A DNA stretch of 64,000 nucleotides from JACVRW01 sp963814095. Its GTDB lineage: Bacteria; Actinomycetota; Thermoleophilia; Solirubrobacterales; Thermoleophilaceae. Below are positions 18,622-26,916 of this stretch, piece after piece. The notes under the pieces are model-generated. The model worked only from the letters and a program-made list of their open reading frames with translations, was not told the DNA's origin and did no database searches. The position numbers were made by a program, and so were the translations under genes. Numbering within the stretch: position 1 is the first letter of the stretch; every line of letters starts with the position of its first letter. Location of the stretch: NCBI GenBank assembly GCA_963814095.1, contig CAWFBT010000010.1, positions 14,046-78,045 of the forward strand, read 5' to 3'.

Positions 18622-19869
18622 ATGAACGTCGGAATCGTCGGACTCGGGTACGTGGGCCTGCCGCTCGCGGTCTCCTTTTGCGAAGCGGGCCACAACGTGG
18701 TGGGGGTCGACGTCGACCCGCGCAAGATCGGCGCCCTGAAGGCTGGGGAGAGCTATATCGAGGATGTCTCGCCCGAGCGGCTCGCCGCGATGGCGGACAG
18801 CTTCTTCCCGACGCTGCGCGTGGCCGAGCTGTCGCGCTGCGAGGCGGTCATCATCGCGGTGCCGACGCCGCTGACACGCAACCGCGAGCCGGATCTGGGC
18901 CCGCTGGTTGCGGCCACCAAGGCGATCGCCGGCGTGCTTCAGCGTGACCAGCTCGTGGTGCTGGAGTCGACGACCTACCCGGGCACCACCCGCGAGCGGC
19001 TCGTCCCGCTGCTGGAGGAGGCGGGCCTCGCGGCCGGCATCGAGTTCAGCCTCGCCTTCTCCCCGGAGCGCGTCGACCCGGGCCGCACCGACTACACGAT
19101 GCGCAACACCCCGAAGGTCGTCGGCGGGCTCACCGAGGCCTGTCGCGAGCGTGCCGTCGCTCTCTACTCGGAGATCTGCGACCACGTCGTCCCGGTCTCG
19201 ACGCCGGAGGTGGCCGAGCTGACCAAGCTGCTCGAGAACGTCTTCCGGTCGGTGAACATCGCGCTCGTCAACGAGCTCGCGATGCTCTGCGACCGCATGG
19301 GCATCGACATCTGGGAGGTCGTGAACGCGGCGTCCACCAAGCCGTACGGGTTCATGCGCTTCGACCCCGGGCCCGGCATGGGCGGCCACTGCCTTCCCGT
19401 CGATCCCTTCTACCTGTCCTGGCGAGCGCGCGAGTTCGGCTCGCCCACCGACTTCATCGAGCTCGCGGGCGAGGTCAACCAGGCCATGCCGCGCTTCTGC
19501 GCGGACAAGGTGGGCCGCGCCCTGAACGAGCACGCCAAGCCGGTTCGCGGCTCGCGCGTGGCGCTCCTGGGCGTCTCCTACAAGGCGGGCGTCGGCGACA
19601 TGCGCGAATCGCCCGCCCTCAAAATCATCCAGCTGCTCGGGGACGCCGGCGCCGAGATCGTCTACCACGACGATCACGTTCCGGAGCTCCCGGAGTTCGG
19701 GCTCGCGTCCGTGTCGCTGGAGGACGCGCTCCACGAGTGCGACGTCGCCGTCGTCGTAACGGCCCATCCCGGCCTCGACGTCGACCTCGTCCTCGAGCGG
19801 GCGCCCCTCGTGGTCGACTTCCGTGGGATTACGCCGGGGAGCGGAGTTCCCAACCTCGTCCGTCTCTGA
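18622..19869 (+). CDS. UDP-glucose / GDP-mannose dehydrogenase family enzyme
   Basis: NAD-dependent oxidation of a nucleotide sugar to its uronic acid, 415 residues. The N-terminal Rossmann motif is GIVGLGYVGLPLAV with VDVD binding the ribose. ESTTYPGTT, the central TKLLENVFRSVNIALVNE helix and the catalytic Cys in GGHCLPVDPFY are all present. The C-terminal domain has GVSYKAGVGDMRESP. Family members make UDP-glucuronate or UDP-ManNAc-uronate, and the choice cannot be made from motifs. Nine bases separate it from the HprK-like gene, so the two are probably co-transcribed. Confidence 0.85.
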   Translation: MNVGIVGLGYVGLPLAVSFCEAGHNVVGVDVDPRKIGALKAGESYIEDVSPERLAAMADSFFPTLRVAELSRCEAVIIAVPTPLTRNREPDLGPLVAATKAIAGVLQRDQLVVLESTTYPGTTRERLVPLLEEAGLAAGIEFSLAFSPERVDPGRTDYTMRNTPKVVGGLTEACRERAVALYSEICDHVVPVSTPEVAELTKLLENVFRSVNIALVNELAMLCDRMGIDIWEVVNAASTKPYGFMRFDPGPGMGGHCLPVDPFYLSWRAREFGSPTDFIELAGEVNQAMPRFCADKVGRALNEHAKPVRGSRVALLGVSYKAGVGDMRESPALKIIQLLGDAGAEIVYHDDHVPELPEFGLASVSLEDALHECDVAVVVTAHPGLDVDLVLERAPLVVDFRGITPGSGVPNLVRL

Positions 19870-19877
19870 GGCCGAGG

Positions 19878-20708
19878 ATGACCGCCCCTCCCCGCGGCGC
19901 GTACGGATTCCGGCTCGAGGGAGTCGAGGCCGCGCACCCCCTCCTGGTGCCGGCTGAACCCGACTGGCCGGCGCTTCGCCTCGCCGCGCAGCTCGGGTTC
20001 GACTCGGGTGAACCCGAGCAGATCTCAGAGGACAGCGCGCGCCTGCGCCTGCCCTTCGGCGGCAGCGCCGACGTGGACTGGGCGCGAGGCGACGTGATGT
20101 TCACCCTGCGTCGCCGTGCCGCGGCCGGCGAGCTCGTGCACCCCCACCTCGGTCCGGTGGCGGCCTTCGGCTCGCAACGCCGCGGCCGCGAGAGCTTTCA
20201 CGCCGGAGCCGTCGTGCTCGGCGACGGCGCCTGGGCGGTGATGGGCGCCAAGGGCGCCGGGAAGAGCACCCTGCTCGCCTGGCTTGCCCTGAGCGGCCAC
20301 CGGGTGCTGGTCGACGACGTGCTCGTGGTCGACGAGGAGTGCCGTGCGCTCGCCGGCCCGCGCGCCATCGACCTGCGCGAGGGCGCTGCGCGTGGCTTCG
20401 GGGTGGGGGAGCCGATCGGGGCACCACCCCGGAGGCGTTACCGGATGCTGATCGGCGCCGTGCCGGCGAGTGTGCCGCTGCGGGGCTTCATCCGCCTCGC
20501 ATGGGGCGATGTGCCGACGGTCGTCCGCGTGCCCGTGGCGTGGCGGCCCGCGGCGCTCGCCTCGTGCCGCGCGGTGCGTCTGGCTCCGCGCGACCCGAAC
20601 GTGCTCGTCCAGCTCAGCGCGTTGCCGATGGTCGAGCTGCGGCGGCCGCGCGAGTGGGAGCAGGCGGCGGACGCCGCCGAGCGCCTGCTGGACACGCTCG
20701 CCGTCTGA
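19878..20708 (+). CDS. HprK-like P-loop ATPase/kinase
   Basis: Protein of 276 residues with a Walker A motif GAKGAGKST near residue 120 and a Walker B-like VLVDDVLVVD about 25 residues later, the arrangement of HPr kinase/phosphorylase-type domains. No PTS component is nearby, so the target is unlikely to be HPr. Stand-alone HprK-like proteins of this sort occur beside asparagine-synthase-like and polysaccharide or peptide-modification genes and are poorly understood. The ATG at 19878 has GAGG upstream and follows the dehydrogenase closely; frames upstream are shadows of that gene. A role regulating or phosphorylating a cluster component is inference only. Confidence 0.65.
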   Translation: MTAPPRGAYGFRLEGVEAAHPLLVPAEPDWPALRLAAQLGFDSGEPEQISEDSARLRLPFGGSADVDWARGDVMFTLRRRAAAGELVHPHLGPVAAFGSQRRGRESFHAGAVVLGDGAWAVMGAKGAGKSTLLAWLALSGHRVLVDDVLVVDEECRALAGPRAIDLREGAARGFGVGEPIGAPPRRRYRMLIGAVPASVPLRGFIRLAWGDVPTVVRVPVAWRPAALASCRAVRLAPRDPNVLVQLSALPMVELRRPREWEQAADAAERLLDTLAV

Positions 20709-20714
20709 CGGGCG

Positions 20715-21392
20715 TCAGGCCGACAGCGCAGTGACCGCCGCGGCGGGCTCCGGCGCGGGAACCAGGCGCGGGCGCGGACGCCCGGGCGCGCTCGTGTGCA
20801 CGAAGCGGCTCGCCTCGGTGCGGTTCGACACGCCGAGCTTGCGGTAGATGTTCGACAGGTGGAACTTCACCGTCTGCTCGGTCACCCACAGCTGCTTGCC
20901 GATCGTGGCGTTCGTGAGGCCGTCCGCGACGAGCGTGAGGATCTCGCGCTCGCGCGCGGTCAGATCCTCGTTCGCTGAGAGCGGCTGGGCTCCCTCGACC
21001 ACTGCGGCCGGCAGGGCGCAGACGATGTTGCGGTTCACGATCTCGCGGATCAGCGTGCCGAGGCTCGGCAGGTGCGCTGACTTCGAGATGCACGCGTCGA
21101 CACCGGCGCCGAGCGCACGGCCGACCCAGTCGTCATCCATCCGCATCGTGAGCAGCAGGATGGTTGCCGCGGGGGCCTCCTCCCGGCACTCGCGGATGCG
21201 CTCCAGCGCGTGCTCCGAGTTCTGCATCTCGTCGACGAGGACGATGTCGGGCTGCGACTGGGCGATCGGCCGGCGGATCGAACCGCGGCCGTCGACCTTG
21301 CCGAGCATCTTGAGCCGGGCGGTGTTCTTCAGAGCCATCCGGATGGTCTCGACGACAAAAGAGCTGTCAGCGACGATCACGACGCTGTTCAT
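20715..21392 (-). CDS. NarL/FixJ-type response regulator with atypical receiver
   Basis: 225 residues: an N-terminal receiver domain (VIVADSS, phospho-acceptor Asp in DIVLVDEMQ, Lys in ACISKSAH) and a C-terminal LuxR-type helix-turn-helix (LTAREREILTLVADGLTNATI, then WVTEQTVKFHLSNIYRKLGV). The usual acidic pair at the start of the receiver is AD rather than DD or ED, which may weaken Mg binding and phosphorylation. No histidine kinase is nearby. It is convergent with the HprK-like gene and divergent from the ligase at 21550, so it may control the surface-polysaccharide genes (inference). Confidence 0.8.
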   Translation of the reverse strand: MNSVVIVADSSFVVETIRMALKNTARLKMLGKVDGRGSIRRPIAQSQPDIVLVDEMQNSEHALERIRECREEAPAATILLLTMRMDDDWVGRALGAGVDACISKSAHLPSLGTLIREIVNRNIVCALPAAVVEGAQPLSANEDLTAREREILTLVADGLTNATIGKQLWVTEQTVKFHLSNIYRKLGVSNRTEASRFVHTSAPGRPRPRLVPAPEPAAAVTALSA

Positions 21393-21549
21393 GACAAAGA
21401 AATCCCCTCATGGTGTGCAGAGAGCGCGCGCCGGACCCATTCCTGACGCACTGGACCAACGGCTGGGGTTGCTCATTTCTTTTTCATCCTTTTGAGCGGA
21501 TGCCCGCCTTGCGCGCGCGTGGAAGAGAGCGAGGCGCGTTGATAGGGGG
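21393..21549. promoter_or_regulatory. Divergent intergenic region
   Basis: 157 bp between the response regulator (minus) and the ligase (plus). It includes a pyrimidine-rich, less GC-rich stretch around 21470-21495. AGGGG at about 21544-21548 lies just before the ligase ATG, and AGGGG lies ahead of the regulator ATG on the other strand. No convincing operator repeat was seen. Confidence 0.35.
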
Positions 21550-23589
21550 ATGCCAAGCGAGAATCGGACCACCGCGAACGCCCCTGCCGCGGCAGCCCTG
21601 ATCGCCGCCGCGCTCCTGCCCGCGCTCCTCACGATCTACTTCTCGTTCCAGAGCGGCGGCTATTTCCCGGGCGCGCCGGCGCTGGTGGCGGCGCAGCTCG
21701 CGCTCCTGGTCGCGCTGCGCATCGCGATCGGCCGGCGGCCGCTCGAGGGCGTGAGCGCCGGCGTGCTGGTCGCCATCGTCGCGCTCAGCTGCTTCGCGGC
21801 GTGGGTGCTCGCGTCAACGGAATGGTCGGATTCGCCGGCGCGGGCGGTTCCCGAGTACGTCCGCGTGCTCGCCTACCTGCTCGCGCTCGCGCTCTTCGGG
21901 AGTCTCCCGTTCTCGGCGCGCCGGGTGCGCTGGATGGCGTATGCGCTCGCCGCCGGGAGCTTCGGAGTGTGCGCGGTGGCGTTCCTGTCGCGCACGATGC
22001 CGGACCTGATCAGCGGCATCGGCGAGCTGCAGCCGAGCCGCCTCTCGTACCCGCTCGACTATTGGAACACGCTCGGCCTGCTCGCCGGGCTCGGCGTGAT
22101 CCTCTGCGGGCACCTCGCCTGTGCCTCGCGCGACCACTGGACGGCTCGCGTGGCAGGCGCGGCGGCCGTCCCGCTCCTCACAGCCACGCTCTATTACACG
22201 TTCTCGCGCGGCGCGACCTGGGCGACGCTCGCCGGGGTCGCGGTGTACGTCGTCGTGGGCCGGCCGCGCGGCCTCCTCGCGGGCGCGCTCGCCACGGTGC
22301 CGCCGACGATCGTCACGCTGATGGCGATCAACCCGGCGAGCGAGCTGACGTCGAAGCCGAGGTTCGCGCCCGACACGATCGCCACGGGCCACAGGACCGC
22401 GCTCATCGTGCTCGGTTGCATGCTGGCGGCCGGCGCCATTCGCGCCGTGACGCTGCGTCTCGACTCCGGGTTCGAGCGCTTCAGCATGCCGTCGCACCTG
22501 CGCCGGACCGCGCTGATCGGCGCGGGCGTCGCGACCGTCGTCGTCGCCCTCGCGGCGTCGGCCGCCCTGCACGTCCCCGACGTGGTCGCGGACAAGTACC
22601 GGGACTTCAACTCCGACGACGCACGGGTCGGTGACTCCGGCTCGTCGCGCCTGCTCAGCGGCAGCGACAACGGCCGCCGCGACCACTGGGAGGTCTCCGT
22701 CGCCGCGCTCGAGCGCGAGCCGCTCCGCGGTGACGGCGCGGGCAGCTACGAGGCCGATTGGACACGAGACCGAGAGTCGGCGCTCGACATCCACGACGGG
22801 CATTCGCTCTACCTGGAGACCCTCGGCGAGCTCGGCATCGTGGGCTTGGCCCTGCTGCTCGTCTGCCTGGTCGTGCTGCTCGGCGGCTTCGCCGCGCGGG
22901 CGCGGGGGCCGAACCGAGCGCTGTTCGCCGCGCTGCTCGGGGCGGGGGTGGCGTGGGCGCTCGCGTCGGCGGTCGACTGGAACTGGGAGATGCCCGCGGT
23001 CACGATCTGGCTGTTCGCCTTCGGTGGCGCGGCGCTCGCGCGATCGCGTCAGGAGCGCCCTCGTCAGGAGGCGGACCAGCCCGCCGCCCGCGGCGGGATC
23101 CGGGTGGGCCAGATCGCGCTGCGCTGCGCGGGCGTGGCCGCCTGCCTGGCGGTCGCGATCCTGCCTGCGCGGCTCGCCGTCTCCGAGGCCCACTACGAGC
23201 GTTCGCTCGACAGCCTCGCGGCCGGGGACTGCGCCGACGCCGCCTCGGAGGCCGACGCCGCCGTGGACGCCCTGGGATCACGGGCCGCGCCGTACCACGT
23301 GAGGGCATGGTGCGAGCTGCAGGACGCCCGCTACGGCGCCGCGGCGCAGGATCTCGAGGAGGCACTTCGAAACGATCCGGACAACTGGGCGCTCGTCCAG
23401 GCGCTGGCCGTGGCGCGGGCCCGTGCAGGGCTCGACCCGCGGCCCGCGGCGCGTCGCACTGCGGCGCTGAACCCGCTCGGGGAGCTCTCGGTGGCGACCC
23501 GCGACGCCCTCCGCGGTGAGCGCCCAGCCAGGTGGCAGCGGGCGGCGAGCAGCCTCGAGGTGACGCTTCCGGAGTCCGGCGATCGCTGA
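21550..23589 (+). CDS. O-antigen ligase family membrane protein with C-terminal TPR-like region
   Basis: 679 residues. About 12 membrane segments lead to the Wzy_C region near residues 370-430 (RDHWEVSVAALEREPLRGDG then DGHSLYLETLGELGIVGL), whose HSLYLETLGELG signature is characteristic of ligases and Wzy polymerases. After the last membrane helix, residues about 550-650 hold TPR-like helices (SLAAGDCADAASEADAAV, DARYGAAAQDLEEALRNDP). It is the second member of this family in the window and lacks the frameshift of the first. It would polymerise or attach the surface glycan; which of the two does which step is not clear. Confidence 0.8.
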   Translation: MPSENRTTANAPAAAALIAAALLPALLTIYFSFQSGGYFPGAPALVAAQLALLVALRIAIGRRPLEGVSAGVLVAIVALSCFAAWVLASTEWSDSPARAVPEYVRVLAYLLALALFGSLPFSARRVRWMAYALAAGSFGVCAVAFLSRTMPDLISGIGELQPSRLSYPLDYWNTLGLLAGLGVILCGHLACASRDHWTARVAGAAAVPLLTATLYYTFSRGATWATLAGVAVYVVVGRPRGLLAGALATVPPTIVTLMAINPASELTSKPRFAPDTIATGHRTALIVLGCMLAAGAIRAVTLRLDSGFERFSMPSHLRRTALIGAGVATVVVALAASAALHVPDVVADKYRDFNSDDARVGDSGSSRLLSGSDNGRRDHWEVSVAALEREPLRGDGAGSYEADWTRDRESALDIHDGHSLYLETLGELGIVGLALLLVCLVVLLGGFAARARGPNRALFAALLGAGVAWALASAVDWNWEMPAVTIWLFAFGGAALARSRQERPRQEADQPAARGGIRVGQIALRCAGVAACLAVAILPARLAVSEAHYERSLDSLAAGDCADAASEADAAVDALGSRAAPYHVRAWCELQDARYGAAAQDLEEALRNDPDNWALVQALAVARARAGLDPRPAARRTAALNPLGELSVATRDALRGERPARWQRAASSLEVTLPESGDR

Positions 23590-23635
23590 GGCTGAAAAAG
23601 GGTTGAACCGCCTGGATCCCCCACGTTTTCAGGGC

Positions 23636-23647
23636 TACATTCGACTC
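23636..23647 (+). promoter_or_regulatory. Leaderless promoter -10 element (TACATT + 6 nt + GTG)
   Basis: TACATT is six bases from the GTG at 23648, which also begins the signal peptide. This sets the start of the small gene that follows. Confidence 0.55.
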
Positions 23648-23908
23648 GTGGGACCAGTTTCCAAGATCGTCGCCGTGTGCCTGTCGGCGGTCGTCCTTGC
23701 GGGCGGCATCGTGCTGAGCGCAGCGGCACGCGGCGGCCACTCGGGCGGTGACTCGGGCAACCATCAGTACGGCAGCAAGCCGGCCTGCAAGCAGCACAAG
23801 GAGGGCAAGCGCGGCAAGAAGAGCGCGCATAGCTCCCGCTACGGCTACGCCACGGACTGCCCGAAGTACAAGCCCCACCACAAGAAGAACCCGCGCTACG
23901 CGCGCTGA
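23648..23908 (+). CDS. Small secreted His/Lys/Gly-rich protein
   Basis: 86-residue protein of unknown function. Residues 1-28 are a signal peptide (KIVAVCLSAVVLAGGIVLSAA). The mature part is rich in His, Lys, Gly, Ser and Tyr and has two Cys (KPACKQHKEG and ATDCPKYKPHHKKNPRYAR), which could form one disulfide. The clustered His could bind metal and the charge suggests cell-wall or DNA binding; neither can be shown. The GTG start is set by the leaderless promoter geometry. The stop codon lies in the loop of a strong hairpin. Confidence 0.65.
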   Translation: MGPVSKIVAVCLSAVVLAGGIVLSAAARGGHSGGDSGNHQYGSKPACKQHKEGKRGKKSAHSSRYGYATDCPKYKPHHKKNPRYAR

Positions 23909-23918
23909 CGCGTAGCGC
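23893..23918 (+). terminator. Strong GC hairpin over the stop codon
   Basis: GCGCTACGCG and CGCGTAGCGC form a perfect 10-bp stem around a six-base loop containing the TGA of the small secreted gene. There is no T-run, as in many actinobacterial terminators. Confidence 0.6.
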
Positions 23919-23978
23919 CCGGACTGCATTCGTACGACCCGCGGAAAGCCCGGGCCACCCCGGCCGTTGACACATCGA

Positions 23979-24164
23979 ATGGCCTGCACCCACGACACCT
24001 ACCGGACGTTCGACTCGCACTACGACTTCCGGCGCGGCGTGCTCGTCTACTACTGGCGCTGTGAGAGCTGCCAGGCGCGCCTCGAGGAGGCCACGAGGCT
24101 CGACTACCGGCCGAGCTTCGATCCGGGCGGGAACGACAAGTTCCGCGTCCAGACGGCGAGCTGA
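23979..24164 (+). CDS. Small hypothetical protein with Cys/His motif
   Basis: 61 residues beginning MACTHDTYRTFDSHYDF, with VYYWRCESCQARLEEA in the middle. The CxxC plus the N-terminal Cys and His could bind one zinc ion as a tiny ribbon. It ends six bases before the stop of the convergent MBL gene. The ATG at 23979 was chosen over a TTG 12 bases upstream. No function is recognised. Confidence 0.5.
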   Translation: MACTHDTYRTFDSHYDFRRGVLVYYWRCESCQARLEEATRLDYRPSFDPGGNDKFRVQTAS

Positions 24165-24170
24165 GCGGCC

Positions 24171-25178
24171 TCAGGCCGCTTCGAAGACGCTCACGCCGTC
24201 CCGATCGACCTCACGCACCGCTCCTGCATTCGTCAGCACGTCCACGTGTCCGAGGATCTCGGAGAGCGTCAGATAGGCCTGCGTGACCGCGATGTTGCCC
24301 CACAGCGCCTGCGCCAGCTCGTGCGCGGAGCGCGGCCGCTCGGCGATCAGGCGCTCGATCTTGGCCGCCCGGCGCTCGTGCAGCGAGAAGCGCTCGTCGA
24401 TCAGCGCGCGATGGTCCGCGATCGGGTCACCGTGGCCGGGCAGCACCAGGTCGAGGTCCATCTCGCGGGTCGTACTCATCGAGTCGAGATAGATGACGAG
24501 CGACTGCGGGCGCTCGCCCGAGCCGTCCAGCGGGCGGGTCATCAACGGGTTCGAGGAGATATGCGGCAGCAGGTGATCGCCCGCGATCAACATCCTGCGC
24601 TCGCGGTCGTGAAAAAGCGTGTCGCTCGGGCTGTGACCGGGCCGGTGATGGACCTCGAGCACGCGGTCGCGGAAGCGCATCTCGTCGCCGTCACTCAAGA
24701 CGCGCGTGATCTCGGCGGGCGCTCCCCAGGCTCGGTACGCCCGCGTGACGGAGCGCAGGGCGCTGGCCACGTCCGGGGGGATGCCGTGGCGCAGCATCAT
24801 GTCGTAGGCGAAGTCGTCGTCTGCCTGGGCCTCGCTCGAGTAGTTCTCGACGAACGGCACCGCCACGTCGAGCGCCGCGACCTCCGCGCCGGCATGGCGT
24901 GCGACGAGCGACACGAGGCCCAGGTGGTCGATGTGCTGGTGGGTCAGGATCACGAGCTCGATGTCCTCGAGCCGGTGACCGAGCTCGGCGATTCCACGCT
25001 GCAGGACGTCGAACGATGTCCCGGAGTTCGGCCCCGCGTCCACGAGCGTCAGCGGGTCGTCCTCGATCAGGTACACGTTGACCCGGCCGACCGCGAACGG
25101 GGTCGGGATCGCGAGGCGGTGGATGCCCACCTCGGCGGCCGGGGCGAAGGGATCGTCAGGTGTCGTGCGAGCATCCAT
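24171..25178 (-). CDS. Metallo-beta-lactamase fold hydrolase
   Basis: 335 residues. The metal site is clear: THQHIDHLG near residue 88, HHRPGHSPSD near residue 186, AGDHLLPHISS near residue 210 and a later PGHGDPI. After the catalytic domain a C-terminal helical region (RSAHELAQALWGN, LTLSEILGHVDVL) resembles the winged-helix tail of LACTB2-like and other glyoxalase II-related MBL proteins. It probably hydrolyses a thioester or phosphodiester; the substrate is unknown. The ATG at 25178 was preferred to one eight codons upstream because MDARTTPDDP is closer to the conserved region. Confidence 0.75.
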   Translation of the reverse strand: MDARTTPDDPFAPAAEVGIHRLAIPTPFAVGRVNVYLIEDDPLTLVDAGPNSGTSFDVLQRGIAELGHRLEDIELVILTHQHIDHLGLVSLVARHAGAEVAALDVAVPFVENYSSEAQADDDFAYDMMLRHGIPPDVASALRSVTRAYRAWGAPAEITRVLSDGDEMRFRDRVLEVHHRPGHSPSDTLFHDRERRMLIAGDHLLPHISSNPLMTRPLDGSGERPQSLVIYLDSMSTTREMDLDLVLPGHGDPIADHRALIDERFSLHERRAAKIERLIAERPRSAHELAQALWGNIAVTQAYLTLSEILGHVDVLTNAGAVREVDRDGVSVFEAA

Positions 25179-25236
25179 CGCCGTTTCGACACTAGCGCGC
25201 AAGTAGGGCCACCTTTCATCCGTTCTTCATACGGAC

Positions 25237-26508
25237 GTGGTCCACGGGTTCTCCAGAGCTGTGCCGATCTCAGGGCTGTTGACGCTCGTGCTGACGCTTG
25301 CCGCGGCAGCACCGTCGGCGGCGCAGCCGAGCGCCGACTTCACGGTGCCGAGCCTCGTTGTGGCGGGCGTGCCGGTGAGCTTCAGCTCGACCTCAGTGCC
25401 GTCCGAGGGCGACACGATCAGCACCACCGTCTGGTCCTTCGCCGACGGAACCGCGGCCGGCCAGACAGTCGAGCACACCTTCGGCTCTCCGGGCATCGCG
25501 ACGGTCACGCTGACCGTAACCGACGGCACCGGTCCGGCAGAGATCAGCAAGCCGGTGACCGTGCTGCCGCCGCCCGTCGCCTCGTTCATCTTCACGCCCG
25601 TGCCCCCGGTGGCGGGGCGCCCGGCGAGCTTCGCCTCGACGGCGAGCGCGGTGCCCGGCTACTCGATCAGCTCGTTCGACTGGGACTTCGACGCGAACGG
25701 GCTCTTCGACGCGAGCGGAGAGAACGTGCAGCACACCTTCCCGAGCGGCGGAGAGCATGTCGTGCGGCTGCGAGTTCTGGACGGCAGCGGCGTGAGCGCG
25801 GAGCTGACGCGGCGCATCAGGGTCAACGCGCCACCCGGGGTCTCCTTCACGGTGTCACCGGGCGAGGTGGTTGCCGGAGAGCAGGTCACGCTCGTCTCGA
25901 CCTCGGAGGACGCCGAGGGACCGCTCGTCGAGCAGGCCTGGGACCTGGACGGCGACGGCGACTTCGACGACGCGTCGGGCAGCTCGGTGAGCGGGATGTT
26001 CACGAGCGCCGGCCGTCACTCGGTCGCGCTGCGGGTGACTGACGCCGACGGAGCGAGCAGCACCCGGGCCCGCGCGATCACCGTCCGCGCCCCCGACCGC
26101 CCGAGCACCGGGACCGGCGCCGGTCCGGACGTGACCCCGCAGGCGCCCTTCATGAAGCTGATGACTCCCTTCCCGGTGGTGCGGCTCGCCGGCGAGGTTG
26201 TGCGCAACGGGGCCCGCGTGCAGACGCTCAGCGTGCGCGCGCCCGCCGGCGCACAGGTCGTCGTCCGCTGCCGCGGCGCCCGCTGCCCGGACGACCGTCT
26301 CACGAAGCTGAGCGCGCGCAAGCCCGTCCGCTTCCGCTCGCTCGAGCGCTTCCTGCCGGCGGGCACGAGCCTCTCCGTGCTCGTCCGGCGCGGCGACCAG
26401 ATCGGCAAGTACACGCGCTTCCAGATCCGGCGCGGGCGGGTGCCCAAGCGCACCGACGGCTGCCTCTATCCCCGCGCAGCGGCAGGAGTGAGATGCCCGG
26501 CCGACTGA
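25237..26508 (+). CDS. Secreted protein with three PKD domains
   Basis: 423 residues with a signal peptide (ISGLLTLVLTLAAAAPSAAQ). Three PKD/Ig-like domains follow at about 30-115, 115-200 and 200-290, each with the typical D-F-D or D-L-D core and a closing HTF, such as FDWDFDANGLFD and QAWDLDGDGDFDD. The last 130 residues are basic and contain a small Cys pair region (VRCRGARCPDD). It starts a likely operon with the two genes downstream, whose reading frames overlap. A cell-surface structural or recognition role is inferred. Confidence 0.7.
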   Translation: MVHGFSRAVPISGLLTLVLTLAAAAPSAAQPSADFTVPSLVVAGVPVSFSSTSVPSEGDTISTTVWSFADGTAAGQTVEHTFGSPGIATVTLTVTDGTGPAEISKPVTVLPPPVASFIFTPVPPVAGRPASFASTASAVPGYSISSFDWDFDANGLFDASGENVQHTFPSGGEHVVRLRVLDGSGVSAELTRRIRVNAPPGVSFTVSPGEVVAGEQVTLVSTSEDAEGPLVEQAWDLDGDGDFDDASGSSVSGMFTSAGRHSVALRVTDADGASSTRARAITVRAPDRPSTGTGAGPDVTPQAPFMKLMTPFPVVRLAGEVVRNGARVQTLSVRAPAGAQVVVRCRGARCPDDRLTKLSARKPVRFRSLERFLPAGTSLSVLVRRGDQIGKYTRFQIRRGRVPKRTDGCLYPRAAAGVRCPAD

Positions 26509-26916
26509 GAAAAGCCGCGATCGGAAGCGCCTGCGTGCTGGCGCTCGGGCTCTCCTTCGTGGTCGCCCGCGCGGGCGGCGAGCCGCAGGCGGACGATCCG
26601 GTCGTGCCCGTTATCCCCGCGACGAAGCCGGCGGCTGAGACGACGACCTCCCAGCTCGGCCAAGCGCACGGCCTGCCGGCGCTCGCGCCCGCGCGCCCGA
26701 AGCCGCGCCAAGCGCCGGGCCGCGACGCCCAAGGCTTCTGCGGCGCCGCCCCCGGCGCCCGCAGCGCCCGCACCGGCCGCGCCGGCGCCCCCGTCCCAGC
26801 CGGCCTACACACCGCCACCGGTCCCCGTGACGCCGGCGCAGCCGCGGCCGGCTCCGCCGCCCACGCCCCCGCAGCCCGATCCGTCGCCCCCCGTCTACTT
26901 CGACGACTCCGGCTGA
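26493..26916 (+). CDS. Pro/Ala-rich membrane-anchored protein (apparent frameshift)
   Basis: An N-terminal membrane anchor or signal (KAAIGSACVLALGLSFVVARA) is followed by VPVIPATKPAAET. The frame is then lost. Removing one base near 26690-26712 leads into KRRAATPKASAAPPPAPAAP and a Pro/Ala-rich chain ending PPVYFDDSG, with its TGA overlapping the ATG of the next gene by one base. The corrected product has 140 residues. Its start lies inside the end of the PKD gene, with GGAGTGAG upstream. Function unknown; it may span the wall and work with the neighbouring pseudokinase-like receptor. Confidence 0.6.
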
